Notes under the pieces: model-generated
Told to the model about the DNA's origin: nothing
The model's database searches: none
What the model saw: only the letters and a program-made list of their open reading frames with translations
Position numbers and translations under genes: made by a program
From: DAOTTI01 sp034437795
Lineage (GTDB): Bacteria > Chloroflexota > UBA11872 > UBA12225
DNA length: 23,262 nt
NCBI GenBank assembly: GCA_034437795.1
Contig: DAOTTI010000272.1
Span: 1-23,262, forward strand
Direction: 5' to 3'
Shown here: piece by piece, positions 14,119 through 22,500 of the stretch
How the letters are laid out: each line of letters opens with the position of its first letter
Position numbering within the stretch: position 1 is the first letter of the stretch

Positions 14119-17100
14119 CTAACGAAATCTGGTGGCTACGTCTCCTAGCGCCGGCTCAACGGCTGATGGCGAAGGCTCAGTCGCCAACGGCGTCAGCGAC
14201 ACATCCTGGCCCGCGCCGGACGGCGCCGTGGCGGCGGGCACCGCCACGGTGGAAGGCCAGGCGCTGAGCACGGCGCTGGCCACCACCAGGTCTCCATAGC
14301 GCCCAGTCTGGATGTGCAGTGGCGCACGGGCCAGGGCCGGATAGTGGCGCGCGAGCTGGCCTGCCAGGCGCACCATCACGCCTCCCGTCGCGCCGTCGGC
14401 CCCGGCGATCACGACCGACGACGGTCCATCGACCAGGCCATAGCCGAGCGCCTTGCCCGCCGCCTCCTTGGCGCACCACCCCCGCAAGGCCCACTCCTGG
14501 GCCGTGCCCCCGGCCAGCGCCGCCGCCTGCAACAGTGTCTGCCTCTCCTGGGCATCGAAACCAAGATCGGCCAATTCCGGCAAGCGGCCGCGCAGGCGCT
14601 CGACGTCGATCCCAATCTGCGCTGACGCTGCCCCACCGGCTGTGCCAGGGTCCAAGGCGGCCAGGGCCACGGCCTCCCCATCCGTGTGCGCGATCGAGAC
14701 GACGGGCGCTGCGCCAGCGCCCAACTGGTCCCCGCTGGTGCCGTCCACCAGCAGGCGTACCAGCGGGCGGCCGCGCTCGTCGGGATAGAGTTCAATGTCC
14801 GCCGGCAGGAGGTCGATCCCGCAGTGCCGGCGCAGGAGGAAGCGCACCGCCTCCTTCGCCGCCATCCGCCCGGCCAGCCACTCCAGCTGCCGGTGTTCCG
14901 GTCCCCGCAGGCGCCGAAGCTGCTCGCGTTCCGACCGGCTGAGGATGCACTGCGCCCAGACCTGCTTCCAGAAGGTGCGGTCGGAGGGGAAGTGCGCCGA
15001 GGCGCGCCGGCAGTGCACCGCGGCGCCGGCGGGCAGGTGGGCGATCGGTTCGGGCCAGGCCTCGGACACCTCCGCCTGGCGCGTGGACAGCAGCAGCGGA
15101 TAGAAGCGCTCCGGAAGCTCGAACCGCTTGTCCTCCCAACCGACGAGGCGCATCCAGAGCCGGCCCGCGGCGTCCACCATATCGATGTCTGAGCGGACCT
15201 GCTGCTCGCCGATCAGCTGGATCGCCGCCAGGCAGGTGACCGGCTCGCCCGCGGGATGCAGCGGGCCGTACACCTCCAGCGCCGCCACGCGGAAGGGGAA
15301 GATCAGGCGTGCCACAGGCAGGTGCTCCATCGTCCAGAAGCCAATCACCTGGCCGGCGGCGTCGAGCACGACCGGATCGATCTCAAAATGGGGGCGTGCG
15401 ATGCGCCGGAAGAAGCCGCGAAACGGCAGCACCGGCAGGGTAGCGACGGTGCCGTTCGCGCCGGTCCGGTCGATCGAGGCGACCCCCTGCCAGCAGGGCC
15501 CGTGGAACATGGCGTCAAGGTACAGGCGCCCGGAGATCCAGCGCGATGGGCGCTCGCCCACCAATTCAAGCGGCAGCGGCGCCGGTGGGGGCGGGTAGCC
15601 ATCCGCCAGGAGCACCGTCGCCTCCACCACCGGACTCTTCGGCGGGTCGTCGCTCTGGGCGTCCTCCGTCAGGTTGCGGATCTGCACGCGGACCTGGATC
15701 GGCTCCTGGTCATCAGTGGCCGCCCTGCCGGACAGGCGGCGGGCCGCAATCTCCAGCACCTGGGCCGTCCCATCAAAGGCGATCCAGCGGTAAGCGCGAA
15801 TGTCGCGCATGCCGGTGACGACGCGCCCGGGCACGACGTAGGCGGCCGCCTCGGCCAGGATCTCCAGGCTCATGGTCAGGGGCATCACCGCCAGGGCCAG
15901 CAGGTCCCCGTCGGCGTCGGAGACGGCGCGGCCGAGCGTGTGGTCGCGCAGGTAGAGGTCGTCGGCCGGATCGAACGTCCGGCGCGTGACCAGCGCCTCC
16001 CCCGGCGTCCAGGCGACTATCTCCCCGAGCAAGGGATACCGCACCGCCCCCGCCTCTGGCTCCTCGCCGGGGACTGGCGCGGGCCACGCGTCCGGCGCGG
16101 CCGGCGCTGCGCTGGCGCCCGGTTGCGTGGGTTGCAGGTAGGAACGCAGTACTTCCTCCTGCACGGCCAGGAACTGCTCCATGGTGGACAGGAACCCCTG
16201 GACGGCGGCGGCATCGTCGGCCGGCGCGGAGACTGCGCCCAGGCCGGCGGCCCAGACTGCCCCGCCATCCGGCTCAGGGGTGGCCGGCGTCTCGCCGTGG
16301 GCGGGAGCGGGAGCCGGGGTGGGGCTCCCACCAAAACCATGCAGCGCAGCCAGCGGTGCGGGGACCACGGCCTCGAGGGCAGCGCCTTCGGCGTGCGCCG
16401 CGCTCCCATCGCCGGATAGCCTCGCTGCTCCACGCGCCAGGGATGCGCGGGCAGCGCCATCCGTGTCCGCCGCCGGCACCGCCTCGGTACCCGTGGCGAG
16501 CGCCGCGCCGGGTGCAGCGGAGGCCGGCGCCGCCCCGAGCGAGGCCGCCTGTAACCGCCGGACAACCTCGTCCGAGAGCGACAGCACGGGGAAGCCGGTG
16601 GCCAGCTTCATGCCAGCGCCGTTCGCCGCCCCGCGCTCCTGGAACGCGCCACCGTCCCACGCGACCTGCTGAGGACGCCGGCGCTGGTACAGGGGCGCCA
16701 GGTCCAGGTCGACGCCCTGGGCGACGAGCATGGCCACAGCGTGGTTGAGCTGCGTCAGCCCCGACCGGCGCGGCACATTCACCGGAACGGCGCAGAAGGA
16801 GCGTCCCCGCAGGATGTCTTCGACGAAAGCGCTCAGGTTGCCGCGCGGCCCCACCTCCACGAACAGGCGCACGCCGTCGGCGTACAGACGCTCGATGGTG
16901 CGCCGGAACTCGACCGGCTGTACCCAGTGCTCCACCATCAGGTGACGGATGGCCTCGGGGTCGGTGGGATAGTGCTCGACCGTGGTGCAGGAGTAGATGG
17001 GCAGGCACGGGGGCGCGACCGGCACGCGCTCGAACGCCTGCCGGAGGTACGCGGTGTAGGGCGCAAAGAGGGGGGTGTGGTAGGCGCGGTCGAAGGTGAG

Positions 17101-19527
17101 AAACTCGTACAGCCAGCCTTCTTGCTGGACCAGCGCCCGCGCCTGCTCCACGGCGGCCCGCTCCCCGACGATCACCGCCTGGTGGGGGCAGTTGTCCATC
17201 GCCACGTAGAGCGCTCCCGGCACCTGCCTGGCGATGGCCTCTACCTGCTCGCGCTCGGCCCCCACGGCCAGCATCGCCGCCGGCGGCACGCCGCTGCCGC
17301 CGGCCAGCGCCTCCTGATAGCCCTCGTTCAGGTCGCGGGCGAACCGCGCGAACACCGCCTGATCGCTCAGGTCCAGCACGCCGGCCGCGCGCATGGCCGA
17401 ATACTCCCCCGTGCTGTGGCCGACGATGGCATCGGGGCGCAGGCCGAGGCGTTGCAGCAGCGACCAGAGCGCCTGATTGGCGGTGAGCACCGCCTCCACC
17501 GCGCCGTCGATCTGCCACAGCCGCGCCTCCAGGGCCGCGCGCGCATCGGCGGGGAGCAGGGATGGCGGGAAGAGCAGGTCGCTGAGCCGGTAGCCTCGCG
17601 GGTGGTCCCAGAAGACGCGGTCCATCTCGTCCACGGCGGCGCGCAGCTCTGGGAAGTGGACGCACAGGTCGGCCAGCATGCCGGGGTACTGCGCCCCTTC
17701 GCCGGGGAAGAGCACCGCCAGCTTCCCCTGGCGGGCCAGCGGCTCGGCGAAGTAATAGATGCCGGCCACGTCCTTGATCCGCCGGCAGTTGGGGCTCTCC
17801 AGCCGCTGGCGCGCGCGCTCAAGCTTCTGGCGCAGGTCGTCACGGTCGGTGGCGACGAGGCCGAGCCGGCAGCCGCCGTCCAAGGGGCGGCTATTCAGCG
17901 TGTACGCCAGATCCTTCAGGCTCACCTCGGACCCGCTCTCCAGAAAGGCGAGCAACCGCCCGATCTCCGCGCCTAGCTCGGCCGGCGAGCCGCCCTGGAG
18001 AATGATGGCCTCGCTATCCCACTCGAGCTGGTGTGCCGGCAGGCGCGTCTCGTCGGCGTGTGGGTACTCCTCCAGGACGGCGTGGGCGTTGATCCCACCA
18101 AAGCCAAAGGCGTTCACGCCCGCGCGTCGCGGTGCCCGCGGATCGCCGTGCACCCACGGACGCACCTCCGTATTGACATAAAAGCGGCTCTCGTGCAGGC
18201 CCAGGCGCGGGTTGGGCTCGCTCACATGCAGCGTCGGCGGCAGCACGCGGTGATAGAGGGAAAGCGCCGCCTTGATCAGGCCGGCGATGCCGGCGGCGGG
18301 CATGGTATGGCCGATCATCGATTTGACCGAGCCGATGGCACAGCGGGGCACGGCGCCATCACGCGGGCCGAAGACGCGGGTAAGGGCCTGGATCTCCGTG
18401 GCGTCACCCACAGGCGTGCCCGTCCCGTGGGCCTCGATCAGCTCGACGGTGGTCGGGTCGACGCCGGCTGCCTCATAGGCGCGTCGCAACGCCAGCTCCT
18501 CGCCATCCAGACGAGGGGCCATCACGCTCACCGCGCGCCCGTCACTGGCGGTGCCTACCCCCTTCACCAGGGCATAGATGCGGTCGCCGTCACGCTCAGC
18601 ATCTTCGCGCCGTTTGAGGACCACCATCCCGATGCCTTCACCGAGGATGGTGCCGTCGGCATCCTTGTCGAAGGGCCGGATCTCCTGGCGCCGCGAGAGG
18701 GCGTTGAGCTGGCAGAAGAGCGTAAAGATCGGCACCGGCGTCGTCACCTGCGAGCCGCCGACCAGGGCCAGGTCGCACTCGCCGGTCAGCAGATCGCGCA
18801 TGGCAATCTGCAGCGCAATCAGGGATGAGGCGCAGGCGGCGTCGACGGTGTAGCTCGGCCCCATCAGGTCCAGCCGGTTGGCGATGCGGCCGGCGATGAT
18901 GTTGGGGATCAGCCCGGGCACCGTCTCGGTGGTGAAGGGCGGCAGGTGGCGCTTGAGCTCGTCACGGATGGCGCTCAGCTCACGCTCACCGTACTCAGGG
19001 TGCAGGCGGCGCAGGATGTTGAGCGTCTGGTCCACCACCAGGCCGTGCTGCACCAGGCTCAGGTTGCCGCGATTGATGTAGGTCCCCTTGCCAATTACCA
19101 CGGCGGTACGGTGGCGCACCGCCAGGTTCTCCAGGTAGCCGGCGTCCGCCAGCGCCGCCCGCGCCACCTTGAGCGCGAGCCACTGGTCGGGCTCGCCCCC
19201 GTCCACCGCCAGGGGCATCACGCCGTGCTCGACAGGGTTGAAGTAGGCGAACGGTCCGAGATAACCGCCCCGCTGGCAGTAGACCCGATCGTTGGCCGTC
19301 GAGGTGGGATCGTAGTGGACGCTGGGATCCCAGGCCTCCGGCGGCGGGTCGGTGACGGCATCGACCTTCCTCAGGATGTTCTGCCAGAAGGTGGTCAGGT
19401 CCGGGGCACCAGGGAACAGGGCCGCCATGCCGATGATCGCCACCTCGCCCCGCACCTGGCGCGACGGGAGCCGATCGCTCCCAGATACGGCCAGCAGACT
19501 ACCGTTCCCGCGGGTTCCGTCACTCAT
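14119..19527 (-). CDS. Type I polyketide / secondary-lipid synthase, KS-AT-DH-PPTase
   Basis: This 1802-residue megasynthase subunit extends an acyl chain with malonyl-type units. The ketosynthase spans about 27-487 with Cys232 (VDAACASS), His367 (EAHGTGT) and His407 (SMIGH), so the triad is complete. The acyltransferase spans about 600-940, with FPGEGAQYPGM, Ser705 in GHSTGEYSA and His817 in AYHTPL. A linker rich in Ala and Pro (975-1110) leads to an amphipathic helix (1112-1134). A double-hotdog dehydratase (about 1160-1470) follows, with RYPLLG, His1196 (LRDHTLG), FHGPCWQG and Asp1389 (VLDAAGQ). The C-terminal Sfp-type phosphopantetheinyl transferase (about 1545-1760) has SIAHTDG, GIDVE (Asp1641, Glu1643) and WCAKEAAGKA (Glu1688, Lys1692), all intact. 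No ACP, KR, ER or thioesterase domain is present. A C-terminal PPTase recalls enediyne synthases, while the KS and AT recall PfaA-type enzymes. The start at 19527 has GAGGG 11 bases upstream. It lies 34 bases after the ACP-KR-DH gene. Confidence 0.93.
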   Translation of the reverse strand: MSDGTRGNGSLLAVSGSDRLPSRQVRGEVAIIGMAALFPGAPDLTTFWQNILRKVDAVTDPPPEAWDPSVHYDPTSTANDRVYCQRGGYLGPFAYFNPVEHGVMPLAVDGGEPDQWLALKVARAALADAGYLENLAVRHRTAVVIGKGTYINRGNLSLVQHGLVVDQTLNILRRLHPEYGERELSAIRDELKRHLPPFTTETVPGLIPNIIAGRIANRLDLMGPSYTVDAACASSLIALQIAMRDLLTGECDLALVGGSQVTTPVPIFTLFCQLNALSRRQEIRPFDKDADGTILGEGIGMVVLKRREDAERDGDRIYALVKGVGTASDGRAVSVMAPRLDGEELALRRAYEAAGVDPTTVELIEAHGTGTPVGDATEIQALTRVFGPRDGAVPRCAIGSVKSMIGHTMPAAGIAGLIKAALSLYHRVLPPTLHVSEPNPRLGLHESRFYVNTEVRPWVHGDPRAPRRAGVNAFGFGGINAHAVLEEYPHADETRLPAHQLEWDSEAIILQGGSPAELGAEIGRLLAFLESGSEVSLKDLAYTLNSRPLDGGCRLGLVATDRDDLRQKLERARQRLESPNCRRIKDVAGIYYFAEPLARQGKLAVLFPGEGAQYPGMLADLCVHFPELRAAVDEMDRVFWDHPRGYRLSDLLFPPSLLPADARAALEARLWQIDGAVEAVLTANQALWSLLQRLGLRPDAIVGHSTGEYSAMRAAGVLDLSDQAVFARFARDLNEGYQEALAGGSGVPPAAMLAVGAEREQVEAIARQVPGALYVAMDNCPHQAVIVGERAAVEQARALVQQEGWLYEFLTFDRAYHTPLFAPYTAYLRQAFERVPVAPPCLPIYSCTTVEHYPTDPEAIRHLMVEHWVQPVEFRRTIERLYADGVRLFVEVGPRGNLSAFVEDILRGRSFCAVPVNVPRRSGLTQLNHAVAMLVAQGVDLDLAPLYQRRRPQQVAWDGGAFQERGAANGAGMKLATGFPVLSLSDEVVRRLQAASLGAAPASAAPGAALATGTEAVPAADTDGAARASLARGAARLSGDGSAAHAEGAALEAVVPAPLAALHGFGGSPTPAPAPAHGETPATPEPDGGAVWAAGLGAVSAPADDAAAVQGFLSTMEQFLAVQEEVLRSYLQPTQPGASAAPAAPDAWPAPVPGEEPEAGAVRYPLLGEIVAWTPGEALVTRRTFDPADDLYLRDHTLGRAVSDADGDLLALAVMPLTMSLEILAEAAAYVVPGRVVTGMRDIRAYRWIAFDGTAQVLEIAARRLSGRAATDDQEPIQVRVQIRNLTEDAQSDDPPKSPVVEATVLLADGYPPPPAPLPLELVGERPSRWISGRLYLDAMFHGPCWQGVASIDRTGANGTVATLPVLPFRGFFRRIARPHFEIDPVVLDAAGQVIGFWTMEHLPVARLIFPFRVAALEVYGPLHPAGEPVTCLAAIQLIGEQQVRSDIDMVDAAGRLWMRLVGWEDKRFELPERFYPLLLSTRQAEVSEAWPEPIAHLPAGAAVHCRRASAHFPSDRTFWKQVWAQCILSRSEREQLRRLRGPEHRQLEWLAGRMAAKEAVRFLLRRHCGIDLLPADIELYPDERGRPLVRLLVDGTSGDQLGAGAAPVVSIAHTDGEAVALAALDPGTAGGAASAQIGIDVERLRGRLPELADLGFDAQERQTLLQAAALAGGTAQEWALRGWCAKEAAGKALGYGLVDGPSSVVIAGADGATGGVMVRLAGQLARHYPALARAPLHIQTGRYGDLVVASAVLSAWPSTVAVPAATAPSGAGQDVSLTPLATEPSPSAVEPALGDVATRFR
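16126..16194 (-). other. Amphipathic helix shared by both synthase subunits (copy in the 1802-residue protein)
   Basis: Residues 1112-1134 of the KS-AT-DH-PPTase protein contain FLSTMEQFLAVQEEVLRSYL, which matches residues 55-74 of the upstream subunit with the pattern F-x3-M-x2-F-L-x2-Q-x2-V-x3-Y-L. In both proteins it is flanked by Ala/Pro-rich linker. It may be a dimerisation or docking element. Confidence 0.55.
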
Positions 19528-19561
19528 GGATGGCTCGTCCCTCGTGCGTCGTTGCCGCCCA

Positions 19562-22500
19562 TCACCTGCCGACCCCCGTAGGCGATGCCGGCGCTGCGCT
19601 GCCCCGCTGGCCGGTCAGGGCATTGAGCGAGGCGCTGGCCGTGTGCTCAAAGCCCTCGATTGCGGCCAGCACTTGGCCGTCGCCACCGATGAACCAGTAA
19701 TCGGCGGTGAGCGTGGGCGGAGCGCTGCCGGGGCGCACTCGCAGCTCGCAGCGGATCGGCCCCGCGGCGCCGGGCGCAAACCAGCGCAGGCGCTGGAAGC
19801 CCGCCGGCAGCGAGGTCATGCCCCAGCGCCAGCGGCACCACAGGATGGCGAGCTGGGCGGCTGCATCGAGCAGCCCCGGATCGAAGACCCACCGCCCATT
19901 CTCGGGAACCGCCAGCAGTCGCGACGGCTGGCTCGGCTGTACCTGTGCCGTCAGCCCACCGGCGCTGATGGCCGCGATGGAGTCGATCACCTGCCAGCGC
20001 GGCCCGTGGAACAGCCAGTCACGGTACGCCCTCTCAATCTGGAGTGGGAATGGCTCTCCCGAAGACAGGGCGGGGACGCTCGCTCCATCGGGCGCCGGCG
20101 GATAGTCGGCCGCGGCCTCGATAGCCCCTCGATAGTTGGCCACCGGCGCGTCCGCCGGCACAACCAGCTCGACGTCGATCACCTTGATAGGCAGTTCAAC
20201 GGACGGCGCGGGGTCGTGCCCGCTCCGCGCCCTGGCGACGGCGCGTAGGGGCACGTCGTCGCGGTCCACCACGACCCGCCGCAGCAGGCGCAGGTCCCTG
20301 GCGCCGATGGGGGCCAGGTCTGGCCAGCCGGCCGCTGTCACCTCCAGCAGATGCTCCACCGCGATGGCCAGAGGCAGCACCGGCAGGCCATCTGCCAGGT
20401 GGAGCCGGTGGTCGTCCAGGTACTGGTCCTGGGCGCAGCTGAGCACTCGCCGAAGCTCGCGCGCCCCGTCCGGCAGCCGGCGCAGGGTTCCCGTAGAAAC
20501 CAGAGGCAGGGCCGGCGCCTGCGTGGCGCGCGTTCCTGCCGGCCCCTCGGCAGCGCCTTCGGCGCCGCTCGTCGGCAGGTCGGGCGCGGCCTCACCGGCC
20601 GCGCGCCGGATCGCGGGGCCACCGGCAATGACCACCTCGCTCTCGCCCCGCCGGCCGCAGGCCAGCTCGGCCACCAGAAAGTCGTTGCCCGCTTCCGGCG
20701 GCACCAGGCCCACGCCGCGCTCGCGGAATTGGCGTTGCACCTCCGGGGTGGCCATGCCCAGCATCGCCCAGGGGCCCCAGTCGATGGCCACCACCCGCCC
20801 CGGCCATTGCGCTTGCAGCCAGATGGCGAGCTTATTCAGGATCTCGCTGGCTGCGCCGTAGTCGGCCTGCCCGCGATTGCCCAGGCGGCCGGCGATGGAG
20901 CTGAAGAAGACGAGGAAGCGCAGGCGCTCGGGACGGAGCTTAGCCGCCAGCACCACCGCGCTCTCCACCTTGGTGCTCACGACCCGCTCCAGCGAGTCGA
21001 GCGTCTTGTCGCGGACCAGCTTGTCTTCGATGATGCCGGCGCCGTGGATCACGCCGTCGATCCGGCCGTACGTCCGGTACAGGTCGTCAAGTAGGGCACC
21101 GAAGGCGTCCGCGTCGCGCACGTCGCAGCTGAAGTAGGCCACCCGCGCGCCGGCGCGGCGGAGCCGCTCGAGATTGGAGCGCACCTCGCGCTCGCTCACC
21201 AAGCGCCGGTAGGCGGCCTCGACCGCGGCCGGCGTGGGCGTGGCGCCCGCCCGCCGTTGCTGCTCGATGATGGCCCGCTTGATCGCCCCCAGCTCCGTGA
21301 GGCCGGCCGTCTCCGGCGGCTCCGGCCCTGCGGGCAAGGGCGTGCGTCCGACGAGTACGAGCGTGGGCTGGTAGCGCTGCGCCAGATGCAGGGCGGCCTC
21401 GGCGGTGATGCCCCGTGCCCCGCCGGTGAGCAGCACGACCGAGTCGCGATCCAGCGGCAGCGCCGGGCGCGCCCCTTCCGGCGGCACGGGCGCCCTGGCC
21501 ATCTGGAGCATGGTCCGCTGTCCCTTCCGGTAGCCGACCTCCACCAGGCCGTCGGCTGCGAACAGCTCCGCCAGCAGCCAGGCGGCGGCCGCGTCCGGGG
21601 CGGCGGGCGAGAGGTCCACGGCCTTGACCCGCACCTCCGGCCACTCCTGGGCCAGGGTCTTGAGGAACCCCGTCAGGGCGCCGTGGCCAGGGAAGAACCC
21701 CTGCCCCGGGCGGTCGCTGGCAAAGGCGCCGCCGAGGGCGCTGGCCGCCAGGACGGCCCCGCCCCCGGCGCCAGCGGCGCGCTCGAGGTCCGGCTGGAGC
21801 GCCTTGACCAGCAGAAACAGCCCGTGGAGGTCGGTCGCCAGACGGGTGCGCCAGCGGGCCAGATCCAGTCCGGCGTCGCTGGCCCCGGGGCGCAGCGGTG
21901 CCAGGTGCACCAGTGCCACGGCGGGCCCATACCGCCGGCGCAGCTCGTCCACCACACGCGCCACATCCTCCGGCTGGCCAATGTCGGCTACCAGCGTCGT
22001 CTCACCGGTACCGGCGGCCACGCCGGCGCTGGGGGCGACTACCCGCACGGCGCGATATCCCTGGCCGGCCAGCCGCTCGACCAGGCGCTGGCTAAGCCCC
22101 GACTCATCGTCGGTGATCAGGATCACGCCGTCGCGGGAGAGCGCCGCCCGCCGGCTGATTGCAGGCGCGGCAACCGGGCCGACCGTAAAGCGGTCGACGT
22201 CGAGCCCGGTTGCCGCGAACTCAAAAGGGCGCCGGTCCTCCCCTGCGCCAGCGGTAGCCGGCTCCGGCGGGCCAACGAGCGTGGCCAGGTGGTCGAGGAG
22301 TTGCTGCAGGGTGCGGCTGCCGGTGAGACGCTCCATCTCCACCGGCGTGCCGTCCGGCAGCGCCAGCCAGCGCACGAAGCTGCCGACGATCTCCACGCGC
22401 TTGATGGAGTCGATGCCCAGATCGGCCTCCAGGTCCACGTCCAGCCCCAGCATATCGGGGGGATAGCCGGTGCGCTCGCTCACCAGCGCCAGCAGCCGCT

